64,000 nucleotides of DNA from contig JAEKKI010000169.1 in the NCBI GenBank assembly GCA_019510485.1, forward strand, positions 18,333-82,332, in the 5' to 3' direction. A program made the translations under genes and the position numbers. This DNA is from Catenulisporales bacterium. GTDB taxonomy: Bacteria > Actinomycetota > Actinomycetes > Streptomycetales > Catenulisporaceae. Position 1 is the first letter of the stretch. Every line of letters begins with the position of its first letter. Below the pieces are notes generated by a model, which did no database searches, was not told where the DNA came from, and worked only from the letters and a program-made list of their open reading frames with translations. Positions 44,315-52,356 of this stretch are shown one piece after another.

Positions 44315-45594
44315 TCACACGCTGCGCTTCGTGAGCGCGGTCAGGGCCAGCGCCGCCAGTGCGCCGATGGCCAGCGCGATCCCGGCGGCGTGCACTCCGG
44401 CCAGCGTGCCGAGGACCGCGACGCCGAGCGCCGAGCCGGTCTGACGCGCCGCGTTCAGCGCGCCCTGGCCGGTGGCGGCGAGGCGCTGCGGGGTGGCGAC
44501 GGCCATGTCGGCGGTGATGGACGGGATGGCCAGCGTGGTGCCGATCGCCAAGAGCAGCTGGGCGCCGATCACCACGGCCAGAGAGGTGTGCGGGCCGACC
44601 GCGGCCAGCACCGCGCCGACCGCGATGTCCGCCACCAGCGCCAGCATGATCAGCGGCCGGGCGCCGAAGCGGTGCGCCAGAAGACGTAGTTCGCGGCGAC
44701 AGCCGCGACCAGGTTGGCCCGGATCCGCCCCAGACGCAGCAGGTCCGGCGGCAGCACCGGCGCCGCGACACGTCGTTCCACGACTGCCACCGCGCCGAAC
44801 GCCACCGCCGCGGCGGCCAGCGCTAGCAGCGGCGCCGGACGCGACCAGCCGTCGGTGCCGGCGTCGACGAGGCCATAGGTCAGGGCACTGAGACCGACGG
44901 TGAACAGGACCAGACCGGCGAGGTCGAACCGCCGGGGCCGGCTCGGACGCTGCGCCGACAGCCCGCGGGCCAGGAACCAGGTGACCAGCGCGATCGGCGG
45001 GTTCACCACGAACACCAGCCGCCAGCCGCCGAGCGCGACCAGCGCCCCGCCGAGCACCGGCCCGACCGCCAGCCCGACGCAGGACAGTCCGGCCCACGCC
45101 CCGATCGCCTTGGCGCGCTCCTTCATGTCCGGATACAGCCCGGCCAGTAGTGCCAACGACGCCGGGACCATACCGGCCGCCGCCGCGCCCAGCAGCGCGC
45201 GGCCGCCGATGAGGAAGCCGGCGTCCGGGGCCAGCGCGCAGAGCACGGATATCAAGCCGAACAGAGCGAGCGCGCTCTGATACACGCGGCGGGCGCCCCA
45301 GCGGTCGGCGACCGCGCCGGAGGCCAGCATGAGTCCGGCGAACACGACGGTGTAGGCGTCTACTGTCCACGGCAGCGCGGCCGCCGAGGCGCCCAGATCG
45401 GTGCGGACGTCGGGGAGTGCGACGTTCAGGATGGAGGCGTCGAGCAGGACCATGAAGTTGCCGGCCACGATGCCCGCGAAGGCCGCGCGGGTGCGGCGGC
45501 GGGTGGAGCCTTCCTTAGCGGGGGTGGCGCGTGCCCCGACGGCGGTAGCGGTTTCCGCCGGAGTGGCGTCCGCAGCGGTATCGATCAATCCCAT
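44315..45594 (-). pseudogene. MFS drug-efflux-type transporter, internal deletion and frameshift
   Basis: DHA2-type multidrug exporter by sequence: after a 40-residue head come [18 protein letters not shown] (motif of the 14-helix family), [14 protein letters not shown] and [14 protein letters not shown]. The frame ends shortly after [10 protein letters not shown], near 44684; homology resumes in the next frame as [20 protein letters not shown] to the end at 44315, including ATGQGALNAARQTGSALGVA. About two helices' worth of sequence between them is missing. Divergent from a Dabb-domain gene across a perfect LysR-type box, so probably controlled by the LysR gene at 46429. Confidence 0.85.
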
Positions 45595-45646
45595 GCCTCG
45601 ACAGTGGCTGATCGGCCGACGATGCCGACAGGCCACGTTTCCGATC

Positions 45647-45671
45647 GCGCCATCGGCTATTCCGATGGCGC
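45647..45671. promoter_or_regulatory. LysR-type box between the MFS and Dabb genes
   Basis: Perfect 10-bp arms GCGCCATCGG (45647-45656) and CCGATGGCGC (45662-45671) with the 5-nt spacer CTATT. The core ATCGG-N5-CCGAT contains T-N11-A, the LysR consensus. It lies 53 bp from the MFS start and 31 bp from the Dabb start. Confidence 0.7.
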
Positions 45672-45702
45672 GCGCGAGCAAATCCGCGCCATGATGCCAA
45701 GC

Positions 45703-45990
45703 ATGATCCGAAGCATCATGCTCTTGAAGTTCACACCCGAGGCCACCGAGGCCCAGATCGAGGCCTTCGCCTCCGCGCTGGCCGCCGTGCCGTTCGAGCG
45801 CCGCCGCAACTTCGAGTTCCACCGCGACGCCCGCCTGACGGACGACGCGATGGACGCGGTGGTCATCGCCGAATTCGACGACGACGAAGCGTACCGAGCC
45901 TGGCTCGACGATCCCGGCCACGACAAGGTGCGCAATGAGTTCCTGGCTCCGATTCGCGCTCAGCGGGAGCGGATTCTGATCCGGTTCTGA
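45703..45990 (+). CDS. Dabb (stress-responsive A/B barrel) domain protein
   Basis: 95 residues: [20 protein letters not shown], a helical section, then [20 protein letters not shown] and [20 protein letters not shown], the typical Dabb strand and helix pattern of dimeric ferredoxin-like barrels. These proteins include small-molecule cyclases and many unknowns. ATG 45703 matches the usual M-I-x-H/S-x-V/M-L-x-K-F start; upstream in-frame ATGs at 45691 and 45694 exist. Likely part of the LysR regulon. Confidence 0.85.
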   Translation: MIRSIMLLKFTPEATEAQIEAFASALAAVPFERRRNFEFHRDARLTDDAMDAVVIAEFDDDEAYRAWLDDPGHDKVRNEFLAPIRAQRERILIRF

Positions 45991-46034
45991 GTTCCGATCG
46001 GCGAGACTTCGGCGGCCGGCAGCCGCTCAGTCTC

Positions 46035-46334
46035 TCAGCCGGCCACCCAAGGCCCCAGCACCGGATTCCACACGTTGATCCGCACCCGGCTGACCAGATC
46101 GGCCTCGGCGAACGGGTCGTGTTCCAGCACGGCCCGCAACGCGGCCTCGTCCTCGGCTTCGAAGAGCAGCAGCGCGCCGGTGTCGTTGGTCCAGGGCCCC
46201 GACGCCAGCAATCGCACCCCGCCTTCCCCCTCGCCCTTCTGCGCGGACAGGAAGGCGCGGTGCGCGGGCCGCACCTCATCCCGCTTGGCGGTGTCGGCGG
46301 TGTAGACGTACTCGACGGCGAAGTGACCCACCAT
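46035..46334 (-). CDS. YciI family protein
   Basis: 99 residues: MVGHFAVEYVYTADTAKRDE, RPAHRAFLSAQKGEGEGGVR, LLASGPWTNDTGALLLFEAE and DPFAEADLVSRVRINVWNPV, a full YciI ferredoxin-like domain, including the His of RPAHR and the DPF motif. Function of the family is largely unknown; some members act in degradation pathways. AAGGGG upstream of the ATG. Divergent from the LysR gene, which it probably answers to. Confidence 0.9.
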   Translation of the reverse strand: MVGHFAVEYVYTADTAKRDEVRPAHRAFLSAQKGEGEGGVRLLASGPWTNDTGALLLFEAEDEAALRAVLEHDPFAEADLVSRVRINVWNPVLGPWVAG

Positions 46335-46399
46335 GACCCCTTGGAAGTTCCAGATCTGCGACGGTTTGCTGACCGCACCGTACCCTGCGTGGCCGCCCT

Positions 46400-46414
46400 A
46401 TCGGAGAAACCGAT
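46400..46414. promoter_or_regulatory. LysR-type box between YciI and LysR genes
   Basis: ATCGG (46400-46404), spacer AGAAA, CCGAT (46410-46414): the same arms and spacing as the box at 45647-45671, again T-N11-A. It lies 14 bp before the LysR ATG, a typical autoregulatory position. Confidence 0.7.
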
Positions 46415-46428
46415 GGCATGATGGCGGC

Positions 46429-47331
46429 ATGGACACCCGACAGCTGCGCGCCTTCCTGGCCGTCGTCGAGACCGGTGGCATCTCCTCGGCCGCCGAACAG
46501 CTCGGCTACGCGCAGTCCAGTGTGAGCGACCAACTGCGGACGCTGGAGCGGGACCTCGGCGTCCCGGTGCTGAACCGCACCAGCGTCGGCACCGTGCCGA
46601 CCGAGGCCGGCCAGCGGCTGCTGCCCTACGCCCGGCGGCTGCTCGACCTGGACAACGAGCTGCGGCGCAGCGTCACCGGCCGCCGGCCGCTGCTGCGGAT
46701 CGGGGCGTTGCAGTCGCTGGCCGACGAGTGGCTGCCGGAGATCCTGACCGCCTTCGACCACGGCGCCGCCGGGCCCGACACCGCCGACGTCACGGTCACC
46801 GTCAGCAATCGCGGGCGGCTGATGGAAGAGCTGAACGGCGGCCGCCTGGACGCTGTGTTCACGCTGGACAGCGGTCCCGGCTATGACGGCCCTTCGGCCG
46901 TGGTCGGCTACGACCGCGTGGTCTTGGTCACCGCACCCACGCACCCGTTGGCCACCGTCCACCCGCTGACGCTGGATGCTGTGAAGCAGCACGAGTTCCT
47001 GGTGACCGAGATCGGCTGCATCTACCGACAGTGCTTCGACGAGTTCGGCCGGGATGTCGGTCCCTCGCTGCGGATCGCGATGATCACCGGCTCGCTCAAC
47101 GCTCTGCGCCGGCTGGCGGTGAACGGCCGTGGCGCTGCGTTGCTGCCGCGGTTCTCGGTGCAGGCCGAACTGGATTCCGGCGACCTGGTGATGCTGGATC
47201 TCAAGGAGGGGCCGGTGCAGCTGACCGTCGAGGCGCGGTGGCGTGAGGGGCTCGGCCCGGCCGAGGCGCCGTTGCGGGCGCTGGTCGAGCTGACGCAGCG
47301 GTTCAGCCCGGCGAGTTGGGCGATGGCGTGA
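46429..47331 (+). CDS. LysR family transcriptional regulator
   Basis: 300 residues. The N-terminal winged helix reads MDTRQLRAFLAVVETGGISS, then AAEQLGYAQSSVSDQLRTLE and VLNRTSVGTVPTEAGQRLL, the standard LysR HTH and linker helix. The substrate-binding domain covers about 90-300. Both nearby intergenic regions carry its apparent box. The likely targets are itself, the YciI gene, the Dabb gene and the MFS transporter; the inducer is unknown. ATG 46429 is the family start; earlier in-frame codons are rejected. Confidence 0.94.
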   Translation: MDTRQLRAFLAVVETGGISSAAEQLGYAQSSVSDQLRTLERDLGVPVLNRTSVGTVPTEAGQRLLPYARRLLDLDNELRRSVTGRRPLLRIGALQSLADEWLPEILTAFDHGAAGPDTADVTVTVSNRGRLMEELNGGRLDAVFTLDSGPGYDGPSAVVGYDRVVLVTAPTHPLATVHPLTLDAVKQHEFLVTEIGCIYRQCFDEFGRDVGPSLRIAMITGSLNALRRLAVNGRGAALLPRFSVQAELDSGDLVMLDLKEGPVQLTVEARWREGLGPAEAPLRALVELTQRFSPASWAMA

Positions 47332-47867
47332 CGGACCCGCTTGCCGTTGCCGTTGCCGTTCGCGAGGCGGCGGCGGTGGATGAGGCGCTTGTCGACGCGG
47401 CCCATGCCATCCTGGCCGACCTGGTCGCTTCCGGCGCGGCTCTCGGCTGGGTCGATCCACCTTCGAAGCCTGAGATCGGGGTACTTCTGGAGCAGGTCTG
47501 CGCTTCGGCGCGGGCAGGCGACGGCGCTTTGTGGCTGGCGTACGCCGGCTCGCGCTTGGCGGGTCTCGGCTACTGGCTGCGCTACGCGCGTCCCACGCAT
47601 CGCCCGCACGCGGACCTGGAGAAGGTCGCGGTCGCCGTCGATGCGCAGGGCTCCGGTATCGGCCGCCTACTCACCACCGCGCTGATGGACAGCGCGCGGA
47701 CGGCCGGGATCGAGGTGCTCACGCTGGACGCGCGCGGCGACAACGCCAACGCACTGCACCTGTACCGCACCCTCGGCTTCCGCGAGTACGGACGGCTCCC
47801 GGCCTTCGTCGCGGTGGGGGAGCGCCGCTACGACAAGGTCTTCTACATGGTCGACTTCCGGGAGTGA
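47328..47867 (+). CDS. GNAT-family N-acetyltransferase
   Basis: 179 residues. The acetyl-CoA motif reads [20 protein letters not shown], followed by [20 protein letters not shown] and [10 protein letters not shown]. Its GTG overlaps the LysR stop by 4 bp (GTGA), so the two are co-translated. Acceptor unknown; acetylation of the compound exported by the neighbouring MFS pump would be a reasonable but untested idea. Confidence 0.88.
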   Translation: MTDPLAVAVAVREAAAVDEALVDAAHAILADLVASGAALGWVDPPSKPEIGVLLEQVCASARAGDGALWLAYAGSRLAGLGYWLRYARPTHRPHADLEKVAVAVDAQGSGIGRLLTTALMDSARTAGIEVLTLDARGDNANALHLYRTLGFREYGRLPAFVAVGERRYDKVFYMVDFRE

Positions 47868-47880
47868 GCAGCGCGGCTCG

Positions 47881-47886
47881 TATGCT
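47881..47886 (+). promoter_or_regulatory. Leaderless -10 box for thiD
   Basis: TATGCT ends 7 nt before the ATG at 47894. It favours that ATG over the one at 47882, which lies inside the box. Confidence 0.5.
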
Positions 47887-47893
47887 GATCACC

Positions 47894-48709
47894 ATGCCTC
47901 CCGCCCCCACCGCCCCACCCCGCGTCCTGACCATCGCCGGCAGCGACTCCGGGGGCGGTGCGGGCATCCAGGCCGACCTGAAGACCATGCTCGCCCTCGG
48001 CGTCCACGGCATGTCGGCCCTCACCGCGATCACCGCCCAGAACTCCATCGGCGTCCAGAACTTCTGGCCCCTACCGATCGAGGCGGTGGAGCAACAGTTC
48101 CACTCGGTCGTGGACGACATCGGCGTCGACGCCGTGAAGACCGGCATGCTCGCCTCCCCCGACCTGACATCGGCGGTGGCAAGCCTGATCGCCACCCTGA
48201 ACGCGACGGTCCCGGTAGTGGTCGATCCGGTGAGCGTGTCCAAGCACGGCGACCCCCTACTGGCGCCCGAGGCACTCCACGCTCTGCGCACCGAACTGCT
48301 CCCGCACGCGACAGTGGTCACACCGAACCTCGACGAGGTACGCCTGATCACCGGCCTGGACGTGACCGCCGAACACGAGATGCCGACGGCCGCCCGCGCC
48401 CTGTCCGACCTCGGCCCCCAATGGGTACTGGTGAAGGGCGGCCACCTGACCACCGAACCGGAATCGGTGGACCTCCTCATCGGCCCGAACACCACCGAAC
48501 TCTGGCTCCGCGCCCCACGCCACGACAACCGCCACACCCACGGCACCGGCTGCACCCTCGCCAGCGCCATCGCCGCGCGCCTGGCGCTCGGCGACGACGT
48601 CCCGACCGCGGTCCGCGCCGCGAAGGACTACGTCACCGGCGGCATCGCCGCAGGCTTCCCGCTCGGGGCGGGGATCGGGCCGGTGGATCACGGGTGGCGG
48701 TGGCGGTAG
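47894..48709 (+). CDS. thiD: Hydroxymethylpyrimidine/phosphomethylpyrimidine kinase
   Basis: 271 residues, ribokinase fold; makes HMP pyrophosphate for thiamine synthesis. Marks: [90 protein letters not shown] and [14 protein letters not shown] with the anion hole and catalytic residues. Start 47894 is set by the -10 box; an ATG at 47882 would add four residues. Confidence 0.95.
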   Translation: MPPAPTAPPRVLTIAGSDSGGGAGIQADLKTMLALGVHGMSALTAITAQNSIGVQNFWPLPIEAVEQQFHSVVDDIGVDAVKTGMLASPDLTSAVASLIATLNATVPVVVDPVSVSKHGDPLLAPEALHALRTELLPHATVVTPNLDEVRLITGLDVTAEHEMPTAARALSDLGPQWVLVKGGHLTTEPESVDLLIGPNTTELWLRAPRHDNRHTHGTGCTLASAIAARLALGDDVPTAVRAAKDYVTGGIAAGFPLGAGIGPVDHGWRWR

Positions 48710-48813
48710 ACCTGCGGCTCGTGTGCAGGGCCGCCCGAAGCCCCCGCTCTGTGGTGAACGCCATCTGTGGAATATCCATCCTGAACCTGTACGCTGAAAC
48801 ATGGGTCTAAGCC

Positions 48814-49533
48814 ATGGACGGTGATACTCAGATGCGGGAGAACGAAACACCTGCCACACCTGCCACACCTGCCACACCTGTGCGCCGAAATCAGCACAGG
48901 GCTGTCGGCCTGCCGCCGGAGCTGGCCCGTCGCGCCAATCGCGTCCTGCGGCCCCGTGACGCGGCCGGAATATACGCTCAGCCCGCCGGTGAGCTGGCCC
49001 GCCTCGCTGCACATGGTGTCCTCGCGAGGTTGGCCCACGGCTACGCGGTAATAGTTCCTCAGCATCGGATCGGAGATCCCGGCTGGCGTCCGGACATCGC
49101 GGCTGCCGCCCTGGGAATCGCCCAGGCTGACTACGGCACCGACAAGGTCGCACTGATCGGTGTGAGCGCCGCACGTCATCACGGCGCCATCCCGAGGGCG
49201 CTCGCTGTGGCCACCGTCGCCGTTCCTAAACAGCGACACGGTCTTGACACCAGGCTCGGCAAGATTCTTTTCGCCAAGCGTGACGTGAACACGCTCGATG
49301 TGGAGAAAGTGACGACCGAGCTGGGAGTTGGTTGGGTCACCACAGTCGAACAGACGTTGCTGGATCTGATCGCGGGGATCGGAACCGGTGGAACGCCCCC
49401 CAACAGCCGCGATCTCAGCGAAGCGATCCGGGTGCTAGGGGCCAAAGCCGACTGGGACATGCTCGCTGAGCTGGCAGAGCGCCAGCACAAGCCGAAGGCG
49501 CTGAAGACCGCGAAAGCCCTCGCCAATGCTTGA
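48814..49533 (+). CDS. AbiEi-type antitoxin (type IV toxin-antitoxin)
   Basis: 239 residues. A short N-terminus rich in Thr/Pro/Ala (encoded by a 9-bp repeat) leads to a winged-helix-like segment (NRVLRPRDAAGIYAQPAGEL, then RLAAHGVLARLAHGYAVIVP) and the AbiEi C-terminal domain (GVSAARHHGAIPRALAVATV; DVEKVTTELGVGWVTTVEQT; LLDLI). The pair antitoxin-then-nucleotidyltransferase, with an 8-bp overlap, is the AbiE arrangement; these systems protect against phage by abortive infection or stabilise DNA. Starts at 48814 or 48832 are possible. GC content is lower than in neighbours. Confidence 0.85.
   Translation: MDGDTQMRENETPATPATPATPVRRNQHRAVGLPPELARRANRVLRPRDAAGIYAQPAGELARLAAHGVLARLAHGYAVIVPQHRIGDPGWRPDIAAAALGIAQADYGTDKVALIGVSAARHHGAIPRALAVATVAVPKQRHGLDTRLGKILFAKRDVNTLDVEKVTTELGVGWVTTVEQTLLDLIAGIGTGGTPPNSRDLSEAIRVLGAKADWDMLAELAERQHKPKALKTAKALANA
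48848..48880 (+). repeat. Tandem 9-bp repeat at the start of the AbiEi gene
   Basis: Three full copies and six further bases of CACCTGCCA. In frame it encodes repeated Pro-Ala-Thr residues just after the start codon. Copy-number change would not shift the frame. Confidence 0.93.
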
Positions 49534-50314
49534 CCTCGACGAGCTGGCCGAGACCAGCAGCGCCTTCGGCGTGGCCGAGGACCAGGTACGCCGCGACCAC
49601 CTCATCAGCCACATCCTGGTAGCCCTGGTCGAACTGAACGCGCCCGTCGTCTTCTTCGGCGGCACCGCCCTTGCCCGAACGCACCTGGCCGACCCATTCG
49701 ACGGCGCGCGGTTATCGGAAGACGTCGACCTGCATACCGAGCAACGTCGCGCGGTCGCACTGTTGCTGGAGACGAAGCTTCCCCGCGCGCTGAGGCGGGA
49801 GTTCCCCGGAGCCGCATGGGATGTGCCTTTGAGCTCTGTACGAGACAAAGACCCCGCCATCCTCACCGTCGAAGGGATGGCCCTGAAGATCCAGATCTTG
49901 GACACCGCCAGGTACCCGGACTATGAGCGCTACCCAACCGAAGTACGTGAAGTAGCCCTGCGCTACCGCGACCTGACAGAGTCAGTGCCGATGCGGACGC
50001 CCACCCGGGCTGGATTCGCGGGCATGAAGACGGCCGCATGGGACGACCGGCATGCCGAGCGGGATCTTTACGACTTGGCCGGCCTAGCCGGAATCGGCGC
50101 ACTCAACACCGAGTCGGCCGAACTGTTCGAACACGCCACTGGTCGCAGAGTGCAGCCGCACATGTTCAATAAGCTGCCGACCAGTGGGTTCGACTGGGAC
50201 GGCCAACTGGCTCATCAGTGCTCATCACCTCCACCGGCCTTGGACTGCTTGAACAAGGTTCGTGCGGCATATGGTGACGTGCTCGGCTGGGGACAAAGGG
50301 CCTACGCCTGCTAA
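49526..50314 (+). CDS. AbiEii-type nucleotidyltransferase toxin
   Basis: 262 residues. The nucleotidyltransferase signature is VVFFGGTALARTHL followed by RLSEDVDLHTEQR, the GG(S/T)-x(n)-D-x-D metal site of the DUF1814/AbiEii family. Further on, MALKIQILDTARYP and TPTRAGFAGMKTAAWDDRHA (with the conserved Lys) and ERDLYDLAGLAGI complete the domain. The family acts by modifying tRNA or other targets with NTP. Overlaps its antitoxin gene; a 14-bp-arm hairpin lies downstream. Confidence 0.9.
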   Translation: MLDLDELAETSSAFGVAEDQVRRDHLISHILVALVELNAPVVFFGGTALARTHLADPFDGARLSEDVDLHTEQRRAVALLLETKLPRALRREFPGAAWDVPLSSVRDKDPAILTVEGMALKIQILDTARYPDYERYPTEVREVALRYRDLTESVPMRTPTRAGFAGMKTAAWDDRHAERDLYDLAGLAGIGALNTESAELFEHATGRRVQPHMFNKLPTSGFDWDGQLAHQCSSPPPALDCLNKVRAAYGDVLGWGQRAYAC

Positions 50315-50501
50315 TGGGTAGAGGGCGGCCGGGAACCGCGAGCCAAGGTCCGCTCGGCAGGAGTTTGGCAGCGGAGATTCGGCGGCCGACCAAGCGTGTG
50401 GGCATGACCCGATCCGATCCCGCCAACGCACCGCCCCGACATCACCGAGATCTCCGCGCAAGCCCCGCGCAAGGCGATCGGCCTAGCGTTGTCGTCGAGG
50501 C

Positions 50502-50560
50502 CACGAGAAGTCCGGGGCGCGGGCACTGCCTACTCGTCGCTCCGGACTTCTCGTGTTGTT
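50502..50560. terminator. Bidirectional terminator between AbiEii and egtD
   Basis: Perfect 14-bp arms CACGAGAAGTCCGG (50502-50515) and CCGGACTTCTCGTG (50542-50555), a 26-nt loop, then TTGTT on the + side. It separates the convergent toxin gene and egt operon. Confidence 0.8.
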
Positions 50561-50587
50561 CGGCCGTGGGATTCAGCGGTCAGGCGG

Positions 50588-51559
50588 TCAGACCGCTTCG
50601 GCCAGCGACAGTCCGAACCTCCCCTCGGAGTCCGTCCACCACTGGCGCAGTGCGAAGCCGGCCGCGGCCAGTTCCCGCTCGACGCCCTCGCGGCGGAACT
50701 TCGCTGAGATCTCCGTTCGCAGTTCCTCCCCGGCGTCGAACGACACCACCAGGTCCAGCTCCCGCAGCCGCACCGTCAGCTCCCGCCGTGCGCGAAGGCG
50801 CATCTCGATCCACTCCGCGCGGGGATCCCATAGCGCCACGTGCTCGAAGTCGTTCGGGTCGAAGTCCCCGTTCAGCTCCCGGTCCACCACCGCCAGCACA
50901 TTCTTGTTGAACTCCGCCGTCACGCCGGCCGCGTCGTCGTACGCTGCGACGAGTGTGTCAGGGTCCTTCACCAGGTCCGTGCCGAGCAGCAGCCACTCGC
51001 CCGGGCGCAGGCCAGCGCGTACTCGGCCCAGGAACACCGAGCGCTCCTCGGGCAGCAGATTGCCGATGGTTCCGCCGAGAAACACCAGCAGGCGGGTCCC
51101 CGCCGAGTCCGGGATCGCCAGGTGTTCCTCGAAGTCGGTGACGACCGCGTGGATCGTCAGCTCCGGGTAGCGCTCCTGCAACTGCGTGCTCGAGGCGGCC
51201 AGTGCCGCCTCGCTGACGTCGATCGGGTCGTAGCGGCGCAGGGTTCCGGCCGCCTGCAACGCGTCGAGCAGCAGGGTGGTCTTGCTCGACGAGCCCGAGC
51301 CGAGTTCGGCGAGTGTCTCGGCGCCGGTGAGCGCCGCGATCTCGGGGGCCCGGGCGGTCAGGATCTCCCGTTCGGCCCGGGTCGGGTAGTACTCCGGCAG
51401 GCGGGTGATCTCCTCGAAGAGTTCGCTGCCGCGCGCGTCGTAGAACCACTTGGGCGGCAGCCACTTCGGGTCGGCCGTCAGGCCTTTGAGAACGTCGTCG
51501 CGCAGCGCCGCCGCGAAGAAGTCCTCCGGAAGCCGCCGTTCGATCTCGATACCGCTCAT
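50588..51559 (-). CDS. egtD: L-histidine N-alpha-methyltransferase EgtD
   Basis: 323 residues. Trimethylates histidine to hercynine, the first step of ergothioneine synthesis. Marks: KWLPPKWFYDARGSELFEEI, YYPTRAEREIL, the SAM loop LAELGSGSSSKTTLLLDAL and FLGGTIGNLLPEERSVFL; the C-terminal half carries FNKNVLAVVDRELNGDF. Its ATG overlaps the egtC stop by 4 bp, the last gene of egtABCD on the minus strand. Confidence 0.97.
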   Translation of the reverse strand: MSGIEIERRLPEDFFAAALRDDVLKGLTADPKWLPPKWFYDARGSELFEEITRLPEYYPTRAEREILTARAPEIAALTGAETLAELGSGSSSKTTLLLDALQAAGTLRRYDPIDVSEAALAASSTQLQERYPELTIHAVVTDFEEHLAIPDSAGTRLLVFLGGTIGNLLPEERSVFLGRVRAGLRPGEWLLLGTDLVKDPDTLVAAYDDAAGVTAEFNKNVLAVVDRELNGDFDPNDFEHVALWDPRAEWIEMRLRARRELTVRLRELDLVVSFDAGEELRTEISAKFRREGVERELAAAGFALRQWWTDSEGRFGLSLAEAV

Positions 51560-52356
51560 CGGGCCTGCACCGTCCCTTCCAACCCCGTCGCGCTCCAGGT
51601 GTGGACTCCCTCCAGGACATCGGTCCAGCCGGGGGAGTCGTCGTACGGTTCCGAGGCCGCGACCGTGCGGCCGTCGCCGGTCAGGGCACTGAAAGAGTCG
51701 CCGTAGACCGAGGCGACGATCGTGGTGCCGTCGGTCAGCAGCAGGTTCAGGCGGGCGTCGGTGACGGCGATGATGTCGGCGACGACCGAGGCGACCGCCG
51801 AGGCCATACCGCCGGCCGGCACGGCGAGATCGCCCGGTGTCTCCGTCACGGCTTCCGACACCGCCTCCCGCCCCGTCGTCTCCCGCAGCCGGGCCAGAAT
51901 CAGAGCCCAGATGAACGCCGAATCCGTGCGGGCCTCCACCCGCAACAGATCCAGTGCCGGGATGGTCTCGGCGAGCTTCGCCATCGAGTGCGGATAGCCG
52001 TCGATCGCGCCGTTGTGGCTGAACAGCCAGCCCGCGCCGGTATACGGCGCCGCGGCCTCGATCCCGGCGGCCGCGCCGGCGGTGGCGTCCCGCACCGCCG
52101 CCAGCACCGCCCGGCTGCGCACCGCCCGGGCGATGTCAGGGAACGAAGGATCGGCCCAGATCGGCCCGTCCTGCCGGTACCGCAGCGGCTCCGGGTCGCC
52201 CTCGGCGAACCAGCCCACGCCGAAGCCGTCGGCGTTCACCACGCCGCTCCGCTGCCGCTTCGGCTCCCAGCTCTGACGGTACAAAGAGTGCGGCGGGTCG
52301 ATCAGCAGCTCCCGCAAGGACTTCGGCGGCCCGAGATAGGCCAGGTGACGGCACAT
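51556..52356 (-). CDS. egtC: Ergothioneine biosynthesis amidohydrolase EgtC
   Basis: 266 residues, class II glutamine amidotransferase-like Ntn hydrolase. MCRHLAYLGPPKSLRELL puts the nucleophile Cys at position 2; DGFGVGWF and WLFSHNGAIDGY are the other conserved active-site stretches. It removes the gamma-glutamyl group from the sulfoxide conjugate made by EgtB. It overlaps egtB by 1 bp and egtD by 4 bp. Confidence 0.96.
   Translation of the reverse strand: MCRHLAYLGPPKSLRELLIDPPHSLYRQSWEPKRQRSGVVNADGFGVGWFAEGDPEPLRYRQDGPIWADPSFPDIARAVRSRAVLAAVRDATAGAAAGIEAAAPYTGAGWLFSHNGAIDGYPHSMAKLAETIPALDLLRVEARTDSAFIWALILARLRETTGREAVSEAVTETPGDLAVPAGGMASAVASVVADIIAVTDARLNLLLTDGTTIVASVYGDSFSALTGDGRTVAASEPYDDSPGWTDVLEGVHTWSATGLEGTVQAR

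Noticed and set aside
44650..45921. Longer N-terminus of the MFS gene starting at 45921
   Set aside because: The first ~110 codons are antisense to the Dabb gene and unrelated to transporters; ATG 45594 is the reasonable start.
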